From the NCBI RefSeq assembly GCF_023706045.1, contig NZ_BQYL01000001.1, positions 1,966,001 to 2,030,000 of the forward strand: a stretch of DNA of 64,000 nucleotides. The letters run 5' to 3'. Numbering within the stretch: the first letter of the stretch is position 1; every line of letters starts with the position of its first letter. Both the position numbers and the translations under genes were made by a program. Positions 26,740 to 36,031 of this stretch are shown one piece after another. This DNA is from Kangiella sp. TOML190. Lineage in GTDB: Bacteria; Pseudomonadota; Gammaproteobacteria; Enterobacterales; Kangiellaceae. The notes below the pieces were generated by a model. It was not told the DNA's origin. It searched no databases and was given only the letters and a program-made list of their open reading frames with translations.

Positions 26740-28389
26740 ATGAGTCAAGAAGTTCCCTTAGAGTCAACCTTATCGGCATTTTACCGTTGGGAGCAACAAA
26801 GGGCGGATGAGGTTTTTCTGCGCCAACCTTTTGATAACGATTGGAAAGAATACAATTGGTCCGAAGTTGGGCAGCAGGTCAGGAAAATGGCGACCCATCT
26901 AAAGCAAAGCCTGCCAGAAAACTCTAAGGTTGCTATCTTGTCGCTAAATTGTGCGCATTGGTTTATGGCTGATTTGGCTATCATGATGGCAGGGCATATC
27001 TCGGTGCCGATTTATCCAACTGCGGGCAAGGATACAATTGCCACCATTCTTGAGCATAGCGAAGCGGAATTGTTGTTTGTGGGCAAGCTTTGGGACTGGC
27101 CTGCGAAACAAGAAGCTATCGATGACTCACTTAAGAAAATTGGCTTTTTCCATCAATACGAAGAATTTGCTAGCTGGGATCAAGTGGTTGCGCAAAGCGA
27201 GCCCATGAGTGAAAGCCCCGTCCCTGACTTATCTGAAATTGCTAGCATTATCTACACATCGGGCACAACCGGTATGCCCAAAGGGGTTATGATCGATTAT
27301 ATGGCTTTTGCCAACGGCGCTAAGGCGGCAATTGAATATGTGGATATGCAAAAAGAGCACTTCTTTTCTTACTTACCTTTGGCTCATTGTGCCGAACGCG
27401 AGCTGGTCGAAATTATTAGTATCCACAGCGGTAGCGTGGTTTCTTTTACAGAGTCATTAGATACCTTCCAACAAAATATACTCGACGTAAAGCCGACCAT
27501 TTTCTTAGGTGTGCCAAGGATCTGGCTGAAGTTTCAGCAAGGTATTGAGGCGAAGGTGGGCAAAGTTAAACTTGCGATTTTGCTGAAAATACCCCTTATC
27601 GGAAAGTTACTCAAGAAAAAGATTATCGCTGGACTTGGACTGGATAAGGTGAAAGTTGCTCTGTCGGGAGCGGCCGCTTTGCCTGCCGGAACCTTGGCTT
27701 TTTTTGAAAAGTTGGGTCTTAATATCTGTGAAGCCTATGGTCTTACCGAGTCAATGGCTTTTGGTACGGCGAATATTCCACAGGCGCGAGCCGCGGGCTC
27801 GGTCGGTTTGGCAATCAAGTCGGGCGAAGTCAAAATCGCCGAAGCCTCCGGCGAAGTCTTGTTGAAAAGCCCTTGTATTATGCAAGGCTATTACAAAGAG
27901 CCGCTAAAAACTGAAAAAGTTCTAACCGAAGAGGGTTATCTAAAAACTGGCGACTTAGGTACTTTTGATGAGCAAGGCTTTTTGAACATCACTGGCCGTG
28001 TTAAGGATATATTCAAGACCTCTAAAGGAAAATACGTTTCGCCCATTCCGATAGAAGCAAAGTTAGAGCCAGAGTTAGGGGTTGATAATTTATGCGTCAT
28101 TGGCGATGGTTTGCCATCACCTGTGGCGGTTGCTTCGGTTTATGGAAAAACCCTTAACGACCAAACGGCTTATGTTAAAGAAGCCGAGGTATTGCTGCAA
28201 AAAATTAACGGTTGTCTCGAAAAACACGAAAAGCTGTCGCACATTTTATTGGTAGGCGATGAATGGTCACCGGATAATGGGCTGATAACGCCCACGCTAA
28301 AAATCCGCCGTCCTCAGCTCGAAGAGCGATATAAGGACTTGATCGAGAAACACCGCAAATCACCGCAAAAAGTGATTTGGGTAAGCTAA
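26740..28389 (+). CDS. AMP-forming long-chain acyl-CoA synthetase-like protein
   Basis: A 549-residue ANL-superfamily adenylating enzyme. The P-loop IIYTSGTTGMPKGVM is near residues 170-185, YGLTE near 335, YLKTGDLG near 400 and GRVKDIFKTSKGKYVSP near 420. It is shorter than most long-chain synthetases (about 600) and resembles the FadD15-type group with the C-terminal lysine region reduced (KIRR near 530). It probably activates a fatty acid or fatty-acid-like carboxylate as its CoA thioester. Followed 23 bases later by a small membrane-protein gene. Confidence 0.85.
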   Translation: MSQEVPLESTLSAFYRWEQQRADEVFLRQPFDNDWKEYNWSEVGQQVRKMATHLKQSLPENSKVAILSLNCAHWFMADLAIMMAGHISVPIYPTAGKDTIATILEHSEAELLFVGKLWDWPAKQEAIDDSLKKIGFFHQYEEFASWDQVVAQSEPMSESPVPDLSEIASIIYTSGTTGMPKGVMIDYMAFANGAKAAIEYVDMQKEHFFSYLPLAHCAERELVEIISIHSGSVVSFTESLDTFQQNILDVKPTIFLGVPRIWLKFQQGIEAKVGKVKLAILLKIPLIGKLLKKKIIAGLGLDKVKVALSGAAALPAGTLAFFEKLGLNICEAYGLTESMAFGTANIPQARAAGSVGLAIKSGEVKIAEASGEVLLKSPCIMQGYYKEPLKTEKVLTEEGYLKTGDLGTFDEQGFLNITGRVKDIFKTSKGKYVSPIPIEAKLEPELGVDNLCVIGDGLPSPVAVASVYGKTLNDQTAYVKEAEVLLQKINGCLEKHEKLSHILLVGDEWSPDNGLITPTLKIRRPQLEERYKDLIEKHRKSPQKVIWVS

Positions 28390-28412
28390 TGGTTAAGCTA
28401 GCAGGTTAAATA

Positions 28413-28667
28413 ATGGGGATTTTAAGCTGGGTTTTAGTGGGTTTGTTAGCAGGCTTTCTTGCCAAATGGATTATTCCAAGCAAACGCCACAAAGGTGTGA
28501 TTCGAACCCTAATATTGGGCGTAATTGGCGGCCTGTTAGGTGGTTTTGTCGGTAAATGGCTGGGTTTTGGCGGTGATATGACCGGTTTCGATGCTAATTC
28601 AGTGGTTACCGCCACTTTCGGGGCTTTGTTTATTTTAATTTTACAGCGGTTGTTTGCAGAAAAGTAA
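28413..28667 (+). CDS. GlsB/YeaQ/YmgE-family small membrane protein
   Basis: An 84-residue protein with three hydrophobic segments separated by glycine-rich turns (LLAGFLAKWIIP, LGVIGGLLGGFVGKWLGFG), typical of the transglycosylase-associated / stress-response family. It follows the acyl-CoA synthetase gene by 23 bases and is probably co-transcribed. Confidence 0.85.
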   Translation: MGILSWVLVGLLAGFLAKWIIPSKRHKGVIRTLILGVIGGLLGGFVGKWLGFGGDMTGFDANSVVTATFGALFILILQRLFAEK

Positions 28668-28708
28668 CGCTGATTGTTTGCAGAAAATAAGGTTTTTCAG
28701 GGATGTGA

Positions 28709-28742
28709 GTTCAGATAGGGTTCAGTTAATTTCGGCTAGACT
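28709..28742 (+). promoter_or_regulatory. PhoP-type direct-repeat box and -10 element
   Basis: GTTCAG-ATAGG-GTTCAG (28709-28725), half-sites 11 bases apart, followed after 11 bases by TAGACT (28737-28742). This is the geometry of OmpR-family (PhoP/PmrA-like) activator sites replacing a -35 box. The response-regulator gene is 1.2 kb downstream. Confidence 0.55.
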
Positions 28743-28786
28743 GGCTTCATAGTGAAAATTTTCGGATAAACCGAATGGAGCAAGCT

Positions 28787-29455
28787 ATGAAAACTATGAC
28801 TAAAACCGTTGCGAAAAAACGCACTACAACTCATCTGACTGCCGCTAGCTTAGCTATTGCATTGGCTTTTAGCGGTGGCTTGCTAGCTGATGACAAAAAA
28901 TCCAAGCATTATTATGATGGCTATGGTGACCGTAATTTTAATGGTCAATATCAAGAACGCTATAGCAACTACAGTGACTATCAGGAATCTTACCGCGATC
29001 GTCACCAGCCAATTTATAGTCGTATAAAACGCGCTAAAGTGCTAGCGGTTGATCCGGTTTATCAAAGCGTGCGTTCGCAGCCGCGTCGCCACCAAGAATG
29101 TTGGAGCGAAACACGTCGTGGTTCGCGCTCTGATCGTGCCGCAGGGTCCTTGTTAGGTGCTGTGGTGGGCGGTGTTATTGGCTACAAAGTGGGTGGCAAC
29201 CATCGTCATAATAAACGCTCCGGTGCAGCCGTTGGTGCGGTGGTAGGTTCGGTTATCGGTTCGGAAGCGGCAAAGAATAAACAGCGTCGAGAGCGTCATT
29301 GTGAAACGGTTTATTCTGGCGGCTATGATCGTCAGGAGTTAATTGGCTATAATGTCACCTATAAATACAAAGGTGAGCGCTATACCACCTTTAGTGATTA
29401 CGATCCGGGGCGCTATATCGATATTCGGGTAACCGCTGAGCCGGTTCGCCGTTAA
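28787..29455 (+). CDS. glycine-zipper 2TM domain outer-membrane/periplasmic protein
   Basis: A 222-residue exported protein. Start ATG 28787 is chosen for its GGAG site; an ATG four codons upstream is possible. An atypically long signal precedes ALAFSGGLLADD. A Tyr/Arg-rich segment (45-90) is followed by the Gly-zipper GSLLGAVVGGVIGYKVGG and AAVGAVVGSVIGSEAA (near 120-160), and a C-terminal domain (ELIGYNVTYKYKGERYTT). Similar proteins are often envelope-stress linked. The PhoP-type box directly upstream suggests control by the two-component system next door. Confidence 0.8.
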   Translation: MKTMTKTVAKKRTTTHLTAASLAIALAFSGGLLADDKKSKHYYDGYGDRNFNGQYQERYSNYSDYQESYRDRHQPIYSRIKRAKVLAVDPVYQSVRSQPRRHQECWSETRRGSRSDRAAGSLLGAVVGGVIGYKVGGNHRHNKRSGAAVGAVVGSVIGSEAAKNKQRRERHCETVYSGGYDRQELIGYNVTYKYKGERYTTFSDYDPGRYIDIRVTAEPVRR

Positions 29456-29505
29456 AATCGGAACAAAGCAGAGTTTTAGTAAAAATCATTCAATTTAGGT
29501 AAGCA

Positions 29506-29805
29506 ATGAAAAAAGTAATTGGTTTGTTAATGATGGTGTTGTTGGGCATGAGTCTGAGCATAAGTTCACTTTCGCTGGAAGCTGCCAGCAAAAGAGAGCC
29601 ACGCAAAGATGATGACCGCCAGCAGTGCCGCCTGATTAGCAAATCGAGCGCTATGCGCGCGGTGGCAGCTAGAATTGACGGTAAAGTTATTTCTGCTTTT
29701 TTAACCCGTAGTCGCCCGCCTGTGTATCGGGTAAAAACCTTATCCAAATCAGGACGAGTACGAAGCGTTAGTGTTAATGCTTGTAATGGTCAAGTCTATG
29801 GCTAA
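29506..29805 (+). CDS. small secreted PepSY-like protein
   Basis: A 99-residue protein. Signal peptide residues 1-27, then a basic segment and a PepSY-like fold (AMRAVAARIDGKVISAFLT ... YRVKTLSKSGRVRSVSVNACNGQ). PepSY proteins are commonly encoded beside PhoP/PhoQ-type systems, as here (72 bases before the response regulator), and are thought to modulate sensor or peptidase activity. The exact role is inferred from context. Confidence 0.8.
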   Translation: MKKVIGLLMMVLLGMSLSISSLSLEAASKREPRKDDDRQQCRLISKSSAMRAVAARIDGKVISAFLTRSRPPVYRVKTLSKSGRVRSVSVNACNGQVYG

Positions 29806-29876
29806 TGATTCATGCGAAAACTACCAAAACTTACGACAAGAGTTGCACCATAAGTGATTAATAATAGGGGATTGGA

Positions 29877-30551
29877 ATGAAGTTATTGCTGGTTGAAGAC
29901 GATCAAGAATTGCGCGATCAATTGGTTGAGGCTTTAAAAAAGCAAAATTACGCGGTAGAAGCTGCTCCTGATGGCGAAGAAGCCTTGTACTTTGCGCGTG
30001 AATTTGAGTTTGATTTGGGCATTTTTGATCTTGGTTTACCTGGTATTTCAGGAATTGAAGCTATCCAAACCTTACGCAAAGAGAATGTTAACTTTCCGAT
30101 CTTGATTCTAACGGCTCGTGGTCATTGGCAGGATAAGGTTGATGGTTTGGCCGCTGGCGCCGATGATTATTTAACTAAACCCTTTCAAAACGAAGAACTG
30201 TTTGCGCGAGTGAACGCTTTATTGCGCCGCTCTTCTGGTTATGCCAGTCCTGAAATTGTCAAAGGCCCAATCGTGCTTAATAGTATGAAGCAGGAAGTGC
30301 GGGTCAATGATCAGGTAATGGATTTGACCGCTTACGAATATATGGTTTTAGAATATTTAATGCTGAATCCGGATAAGGTAGTTTCTAAAACCGAACTGAC
30401 TGAACATCTTTATGCGCAAGATTATGACCGCGATTCCAACGTATTAGAAGTATTCGTTGGACGCTTGCGCAAGAAAATTGATCCCGATGGTGAAATCAAG
30501 CCCATCGAAACCCTGCGCGGTCGTGGTTACCGTTTGCGCTCGGATCTTTAG
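29877..30551 (+). CDS. OmpR-family response regulator (PhoP-like)
   Basis: A 224-residue regulator. The receiver domain covers 1-115 with acidic pair ED at 8-9, phospho-acceptor Asp in IFDLGLPG (about 51), Thr in LTAR and Lys in LTKPF. The winged-helix DNA-binding domain follows (125-222; LTAYEYMVLEYL, VFVGRLRKKID, RGRGYRL). The sequence is closest in style to PhoP. The candidate target box is at 28709-28742. Followed 17 bases later by its kinase. Confidence 0.9.
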   Translation: MKLLLVEDDQELRDQLVEALKKQNYAVEAAPDGEEALYFAREFEFDLGIFDLGLPGISGIEAIQTLRKENVNFPILILTARGHWQDKVDGLAAGADDYLTKPFQNEELFARVNALLRRSSGYASPEIVKGPIVLNSMKQEVRVNDQVMDLTAYEYMVLEYLMLNPDKVVSKTELTEHLYAQDYDRDSNVLEVFVGRLRKKIDPDGEIKPIETLRGRGYRLRSDL

Positions 30552-30568
30552 TTAGGCGCTAATTTCTT

Positions 30569-31924
30569 TTGATTAAGTCTTATTCACTTCAAAAACGGCT
30601 CTTATTAAACACCAGTTTAGTGCTGGTGTTTTTTATGGTGGCCATGAGTGTGGTCTTGTTAAATGCTTATAAATCTGGAATACAACAAGCCACTTTTGAG
30701 CGGTTAACGGCGCAGTTTTATGGGCTTTTATCAGCAGCTGATTTGCATGAAAAAGACCAACTGTTTATCCCAGAAGAACCGCAAGTAGATCAACGTTTTA
30801 ATCAATACGCCAGCGGTTTATCAGCCTTGGTATTTGACGAAACGGAAACTTTAGTTTGGAACTCTGTGTCAGCGCAAGAAACTGAAGTTAAACTCCCGCT
30901 GAGCTTACCAGGCGAGCCGACTTTGTATGATATTGAGATTAAACAGGATCAATATTTCCAATTTCATTTTGTGACTGAATGGGAATCTGAGCAGGGCGAT
31001 GTGGCACTTTATCATTTTGTTATTTTGGAAAATAAACGCGCCTTTAATCAAGTAGTGGAAGCCTATCGCAACAAGCTTTTAATGTGGCTTGGGATCCTCG
31101 CTGCTTCGCTATTACTGGTTATGTTTCTAGTTCTACGCTGGACTTTTAAGCCGATTCGAAAGATGAGCCAAGAGCTAAGCTTAGTCAAACAAGGCTTAGC
31201 CGATAAGCTTGATGAAGCTTATCCTAGAGAAATTCAACTGCTTACCGAAAGCATTAACCGCTTTATTAGCAACGAACGTGAGCAATCCAAACGCTACAAA
31301 GAAACCTTGGCGAATCTAGCGCACAGTCTAAAAACTCCTTTGGCGGTAATGCAGTCGGCTCTGCAAAATCGAGTTGGCGAAGATGAACTGATGCGGATCA
31401 GTAGCGAGCAACTGGAGCGGATGAATCAAATAGTCGGTTACCAGCTACAACGAGCAACGGCTGGGCCAAAGGTGATGGCGCAACGTATCGAAGTCGAAGC
31501 AGCTATCGAAAAGCTAGTGGCGGGCTTGCAAAAGGTTTATGCCGACAAGGGCATTAATATTACCAGCAAGCTGGAAAAAGGCTTGTCCGTAACCTTAAGC
31601 GAAGGCGATCTCTACGAAGTTTGTGGCAACTTATTGGACAATGCTTGTAAATGGGCCAAATCGCAAGTATTGATCTCTACCCAAAGCAAAGATCACAAAA
31701 CATTTATTGCTATCGAAGATGATGGTCCAGGGATCCCGCAACTGGTTCAAGATGCTGTATTAAGTCGAGGCAAACGATTGGACGAAACGGTAGAAGGGCA
31801 AGGGATTGGTATGTCAGTTGTAAAAGAAATTATGGAAGCTTACAAAGCCAAAATCGAGATAAAAAAAAGCGCCACTTTAGGCGGCGCTCAAATCAATTTG
31901 GTGTTTAAAGGACTCAAGCCTTAA
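30569..31924 (+). CDS. PhoQ-like sensor histidine kinase
   Basis: A 451-residue kinase. TM1 is at residues 11-33 and TM2 at 165-188, with a periplasmic sensor of about 130 residues that is rich in acid residues (FIPEEPQVDQRF, ETEVKLPL), as expected for cation or peptide sensing. The phospho-acceptor is in NLAHSLKTPLAVMQS (near 252), the PhoQ style. N box DNACKWAK and G boxes DDGPGIP and GQGIGMSV follow. TTG 30569 is the only start option after an in-frame stop; the ribosome site is weak, so translation may be coupled to the regulator. It shares TTAA as overlapping stop codons with the convergent gene. Confidence 0.9.
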   Translation: MIKSYSLQKRLLLNTSLVLVFFMVAMSVVLLNAYKSGIQQATFERLTAQFYGLLSAADLHEKDQLFIPEEPQVDQRFNQYASGLSALVFDETETLVWNSVSAQETEVKLPLSLPGEPTLYDIEIKQDQYFQFHFVTEWESEQGDVALYHFVILENKRAFNQVVEAYRNKLLMWLGILAASLLLVMFLVLRWTFKPIRKMSQELSLVKQGLADKLDEAYPREIQLLTESINRFISNEREQSKRYKETLANLAHSLKTPLAVMQSALQNRVGEDELMRISSEQLERMNQIVGYQLQRATAGPKVMAQRIEVEAAIEKLVAGLQKVYADKGINITSKLEKGLSVTLSEGDLYEVCGNLLDNACKWAKSQVLISTQSKDHKTFIAIEDDGPGIPQLVQDAVLSRGKRLDETVEGQGIGMSVVKEIMEAYKAKIEIKKSATLGGAQINLVFKGLKP

Positions 31925-32736
31925 GCGGCTACGTTTGTCGATTCAAAAATCTTATCAGCGCTGGCCGCAACGAACCCTTGATACAGCTCGCCATTCGCCA
32001 TTGGAAAGCGCTCAGCAAATTCATAGAAGCAAGAGCGAATAGGGTAGTTGCCATCTTCAAATGCCCAGTCAAGGCTATTCGCCATAGTCGAGCTTTGTTT
32101 TAAACCTACCTTTTGCGAGCCTTTTATTTCTGAGCCACTGGTATTCAGTTTAAAACCAGCAGTTTTGACGAATTGGTTAACCGACTCGATGTCTTTCAAG
32201 CTTTCTAAATGGTTAATCGAAACGGTAAAGTGGTTAGCTCTCAGACCAAACGCTGCCAACCAAGCGGCATATTCAGACTCTTCGAGCAAACGTTCATAAG
32301 CATTGCGGCTGATCTTACCCCAATGACGGTTAGGAATTTGCAGGCCTTCTTGTGAGATCTGCCAATTAGCTTGGGCAATCAAACCGCGACAGAACATCTG
32401 TAGCTCTGCGGAAAACTCTTCCAGCAATAATTCACTGACAAAAACCTTAGGTGCCATAGCATCGGATTGGTGTGCAAAGTGCTTCGCGTAGAGCTTTTTC
32501 TCTTCGAAATGGTATTCTCCAGCTTCTGCATAACCGTGCTGGGCTAGAAATTTGCCAATGTGTTTAAGGTTGATTAGTCCATCATTAAAGGTTCGCAGTG
32601 CAATATGATCATTTACAATAGGATTGCTAGATAAACTACTGAATTCATTATGAACTTTTAAAGCATCCGGGGTAATGGCAACGTAATCATCCCACAGCTT
32701 GTGGAATAGTTCGGTATATAGATTTTGCATACTCAA
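31921..32736 (-). CDS. DUF1338 family protein (2-oxoadipate dioxygenase-like)
   Basis: A 271-residue protein of DUF1338, with NDHIALRTFND (metal-binding His), HFEEKKLYAKHF and FTVSINHLES. Long members (about 460 residues, HglS) are iron-dependent 2-oxoadipate dioxygenase/decarboxylases that make 2-hydroxyglutarate in lysine catabolism; this is the short form, whose substrate is not proven. Glu in FYEFAERFP near the C-terminus may complete the metal site. Its stop overlaps that of the sensor kinase. Confidence 0.85.
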   Translation of the reverse strand: MSMQNLYTELFHKLWDDYVAITPDALKVHNEFSSLSSNPIVNDHIALRTFNDGLINLKHIGKFLAQHGYAEAGEYHFEEKKLYAKHFAHQSDAMAPKVFVSELLLEEFSAELQMFCRGLIAQANWQISQEGLQIPNRHWGKISRNAYERLLEESEYAAWLAAFGLRANHFTVSINHLESLKDIESVNQFVKTAGFKLNTSGSEIKGSQKVGLKQSSTMANSLDWAFEDGNYPIRSCFYEFAERFPMANGELYQGFVAASADKIFESTNVAA

Positions 32737-32824
32737 TTTCTCTCAAACGAGACTGGTAAGAGGACAAACCAATTATCTCAAAGGCTTGTCCTATTGACTA
32801 GGCCTTTTATGACCTTAAATTGAA

Positions 32825-33607
32825 TTAAAAGTTTTTGACGGTCTGCACAAATTGCTTAAAAACGTGTGGATTAGCAGCGAGGATACTCTTAGCGCGACTG
32901 CTAAAAGGGTTGCCTTTAACGTCGCCAACAAGACCGCCGGCTTCTTTTACGATTAGGGTACCTGCGGCGGTATCCCAATCGGATAGGCCAAACTCCCAAA
33001 AGCCATTAACACGGCCAGCAGCTACGTAAGCCAAGTCCAAAGCGGCAGAACCCGCGCGACGCATATCGCTACAAGCAGGTAACAGAGCTGAGAAGTAATT
33101 TAGGTATTCCTCGACATTGGAACTGGAGCGGAAAGGAAAGCCCGTGGCTAAAATGGACTTTTCTAACTTCTTTTCCGCTGCCACCCGAATACGGGTTTGG
33201 TTCAATTGGGCACCATCACCGTTGGATGCACTGAACATCTCATCGCGCATAGGATCGAAAATAACCGCGGCTACGGTTTTGCCTTTTTGCTTAACCGCAA
33301 TGGAAATGGCGAAGTGCGGGTTACCATCGATGAAATTACGAGTACCGTCCAAGGGATCGATAACCCAGATGGTATCTTTGTCGCTGCCTTCTTTTAGGCC
33401 AGACTCTTCGGCCAGAATGGAGTGTTCGGGGTAACTTGCCTTGATGGTATCAATGATTAACCATTCTGCTTGCTGATCGACGTTAGTGACGAAGTCGTTC
33501 AGATCTTTCATCTTAGCAATGATTCGATCGCGGTCGTTAAACGCTTTAACAATATAATCACCGGCACGGTTAGCCGCGCGGATCGCAATAGTACGGTACG
33601 CATTCAT
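32825..33607 (-). CDS. suhB: inositol-1-monophosphatase SuhB
   Basis: A 260-residue magnesium phosphatase. Metal motifs are LAEESG (Glu near 68), WVIDPLDGTRNFIDG (about 83-97) and LSDWDTAAGTLIVKEAGG (near 210). SuhB dephosphorylates myo-inositol phosphates and also works in rRNA antitermination and ribosome maturation. It is divergent from trmJ, the usual gammaproteobacterial order next to the isc cluster. Confidence 0.93.
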   Translation of the reverse strand: MNAYRTIAIRAANRAGDYIVKAFNDRDRIIAKMKDLNDFVTNVDQQAEWLIIDTIKASYPEHSILAEESGLKEGSDKDTIWVIDPLDGTRNFIDGNPHFAISIAVKQKGKTVAAVIFDPMRDEMFSASNGDGAQLNQTRIRVAAEKKLEKSILATGFPFRSSSNVEEYLNYFSALLPACSDMRRAGSAALDLAYVAAGRVNGFWEFGLSDWDTAAGTLIVKEAGGLVGDVKGNPFSSRAKSILAANPHVFKQFVQTVKNF

Positions 33608-33792
33608 AGTTAATCACCAATTATCAAAGAACGGGGCGCTACCAAATCCGGTTGCTACCAATTGCGCGCATTCTATCAAAAATTCATAACAACTTAAAAG
33701 CCTTAATTTCTCTGAACCTTTTCTGCTAGGGTTATTTGCTGCGCTTTGATATGATCGGCTTAACTTATTGATAAATAGCAATTATTAGATAA

Positions 33793-34536
33793 ATGCTCGA
33801 TCAAATTAAAATTGTCCTTTGCCATACCAGCCATCCAGGTAATATTGGCGCAGCAGCGCGCGCCATGAAAACCATGGGCTTGTACCAATTGGTTTTGGTG
33901 AACCCTAAAGATTTTCCTTGTGAAGAGGCCTTGGTGCGCTCTTCCGGCGCTTTAGATATCTTGGACAGTGCGCTCGTGGTCGAGACCGTAGAAGAAGCGA
34001 TTAAAGACTGCAAATTGGTGATTGGCACTAGCTCGCGTAACCGAGCCTTACCTTGGCCTTTGATAGAGCCGCGTGAAATGGCGCAACTGATTGATACCAA
34101 GCCAGAGTCGCATCCTGTGGCGATTTTATTTGGCCGTGAAAGTGTGGGCTTGTTAAACGAAGAGCTGCAATTGTGTCATTATCATGTGAATATTCCTGCC
34201 AACCCTGACTATATGTCGTTAAATTTAGCTTCAGCGGTGCAGATTATTAGCTATGAATTGCGCTTAAAACATTTAACGCAAAATCCAATAACTGAAGCGC
34301 CACTAGAATTAAAAGATAGCGAGTTGGTTGCAACATCTGAGCAAGTGGAAGGTCTTTATCAACATTTGGAGCAAACCATGGTCAAGACTGAGTTTTTCGA
34401 TCCAGAAAACCCTAAATTATTATCTGCTAGAATACGAAGACTCTTTGCTAAAAGTCAGCTTAACCAAGGCGAAGTAAATATTCTGCGTGGATTTTTGTCC
34501 TCGATAGAAAAATATATAAAACGCAAGACTAAGTAA
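33793..34536 (+). CDS. trmJ: tRNA (cytidine/uridine-2'-O-)-methyltransferase TrmJ
   Basis: A 247-residue SPOUT enzyme. Motif 1 HPGNIGAAARAMKTMGL, motif 2 LFGRESVGLLNEEL and motif 3 NPDYMSLNLASAVQIISYE form the trefoil knot that binds SAM. The C-terminal helical extension (FFDPENPKLLSARIRRLF) is typical of TrmJ, which methylates nucleotide 32 in the tRNA anticodon loop. It heads the trmJ-cysE-isc run. Confidence 0.93.
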   Translation: MLDQIKIVLCHTSHPGNIGAAARAMKTMGLYQLVLVNPKDFPCEEALVRSSGALDILDSALVVETVEEAIKDCKLVIGTSSRNRALPWPLIEPREMAQLIDTKPESHPVAILFGRESVGLLNEELQLCHYHVNIPANPDYMSLNLASAVQIISYELRLKHLTQNPITEAPLELKDSELVATSEQVEGLYQHLEQTMVKTEFFDPENPKLLSARIRRLFAKSQLNQGEVNILRGFLSSIEKYIKRKTK

Positions 34537-34545
34537 TCATTAGCG

Positions 34546-34587
34546 TCATTCCCGCGCTGGCGGGGATCTATTAAATATAGGAATGAC
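34546..34587. repeat. REP-like palindromic repeat (copy 1)
   Basis: ATTCCCGCG-CTGG-CGGGGAT, with outer GTCATTCC / GGAATGAC, between trmJ and cysE. Related copies are at 35369, 62344 and 62463. Confidence 0.6.
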
Positions 34588-34595
34588 TATAATTA

Positions 34596-35333
34596 ATGTT
34601 TGAACGAATCAAAGAAGATATAAAAAGCGTTTATCACCGCGATCCATCGGCGCGTAACAACTTTGAGGTTTTGACCTTATATCCGGGCTTACACGCCATC
34701 TGGTGGTATCGGCTGACCAATAAACTTTGGCGCAATAACTGGAAATGGTTGGCGCGCGCGATTATGACCTTTGCACGCTTTTTAACCGGTATCGAAATTC
34801 ACCCCGGCGCCACCATTGGTCGTCGCTTCTTTATCGATCATGGTCTTGGCGTAGTGATTGGCGAAACTGCGGAAATTGGCGACGACTGTATGCTCTATCA
34901 TGGCGTCACCCTTGGCGGCACTAGCTTAGAAAAAGGTAAACGCCACCCAACCTTAAAAAATAATGTAGTGATTGGCGCGGGTGCTAAAATCCTTGGGCCA
35001 ATAACGCTAAATGATAACGCCAAAGTTGGCGGCAATGCAGTGGTAGTTAAAGATGTGCCCGTTGATGCCACCGTGATCGGAATTCCTGCGCGCGAGGCTT
35101 CCGAAACCGATCCCAAAGGTAAGCACAACTACCAAGCCTTTGGCGTAACTTCCGATCAAATCGACCCATTAGTGGTTGCTTTGCAAAATATGTATGAACA
35201 TTCCAATGCCCTAGAAGCGCAGCTCAAAGCTTTAAAAGCGCAGCTCAAAGAAAAGGGTATAGAAAGCGAGGACCTAGAAATCCCAGAGCTGGATTGTTCG
35301 AGTGTCCTAAATGGCGATTCGGGTAAAAATTAA
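34596..35333 (+). CDS. cysE: serine O-acetyltransferase CysE
   Basis: A 245-residue left-handed beta-helix acetyltransferase. Hexapeptide repeats run from [18 protein letters not shown] to [12 protein letters not shown], with the active-site His in [17 protein letters not shown]. It makes O-acetylserine, the precursor of cysteine that feeds sulfur to IscS. The C-terminal tail is coiled ([11 protein letters not shown]) and ends in a charged region without the usual Ile of feedback binding to cysteine synthase, so complex formation is uncertain. Confidence 0.92.
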   Translation: MFERIKEDIKSVYHRDPSARNNFEVLTLYPGLHAIWWYRLTNKLWRNNWKWLARAIMTFARFLTGIEIHPGATIGRRFFIDHGLGVVIGETAEIGDDCMLYHGVTLGGTSLEKGKRHPTLKNNVVIGAGAKILGPITLNDNAKVGGNAVVVKDVPVDATVIGIPAREASETDPKGKHNYQAFGVTSDQIDPLVVALQNMYEHSNALEAQLKALKAQLKEKGIESEDLEIPELDCSSVLNGDSGKN

Positions 35334-35368
35334 ATCCGAGCAGTGCATCTAAGCATAGACTTTAGCCG

Positions 35369-35440
35369 TCATTCCCGCGAACGACCATCACGGATGATGG
35401 AAGTTAGAATAATGCAGGAGCAATTATCGAGCGGGAATCC
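35369..35440. repeat. REP-like repeat split by a 45-base insertion (copy 2)
   Basis: Arms ATTCCCGCG and GAGCGGGAATCC match the other copies, but the loop is enlarged by about 45 bases that themselves contain CCATCACGGATGATGG, an imperfect hairpin. Confidence 0.55.
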
Positions 35441-35455
35441 ATATAGTGAGCAATC

Positions 35456-35917
35456 TTACTTATTTCGGTATTTTGTCCAAGGATTGTTCTTAGTGCTTGG
35501 ACTTGCTTTTTTCCGATTAGAGCTTTTACTTTTTAAATCCTTACTGAACTCCAATGATTTCTTAGCGCTTTGTTCGCGCAAGAGTTCTGCACTTTCTAAA
35601 GTTAACTCCGCGGGTTCGCTGGGTATTTGATCCTCGGGAATAATGCGATCTCGTGGCGGCACTTGCTGATGCTTGTAAGAAGGAGAGGGCAGGTTCTTAT
35701 ATTGGTACAAATAAAAGCCTTCCACCTTTTCTCGCGCCCACCCGGTCTTTTTGAGAAAATTCACGCTCGAAGGAATGCTTGGATTGGATTTAAAGCAATT
35801 CAGGTTCAAATAAGCATACAAAATCTCATAGCCATAATGTTCCACTATCTCAGTCACTAGCTTTTTCAGGCTAACGCCATTAAGTGGATTGCTTTTGTAG
35901 TTTAGTTCGTTATTCAA
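35456..35917 (-). CDS. VF530 (DUF2132) family DNA-binding-like protein
   Basis: A 153-residue protein. The N-terminal 75 residues are the VF530 domain ([53 protein letters not shown]), a small helical fold proposed to bind nucleic acids. The rest is a basic, low-complexity tail ([21 protein letters not shown]), unusual in length for the family. It lies opposite to cysE and iscR in the gap between them. Confidence 0.85.
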   Translation of the reverse strand: MNNELNYKSNPLNGVSLKKLVTEIVEHYGYEILYAYLNLNCFKSNPSIPSSVNFLKKTGWAREKVEGFYLYQYKNLPSPSYKHQQVPPRDRIIPEDQIPSEPAELTLESAELLREQSAKKSLEFSKDLKSKSSNRKKASPSTKNNPWTKYRNK

Positions 35918-36031
35918 GGACGCTACCTGAGTTTAGAGCTTACATGGTTGAGTGCGCCATTGTAACAAAGTAAAGCTGGATAGTATTGGTAATGGCGAAA
36001 AGTAACTCTCAAGATTACTAGGAGCGTATAA

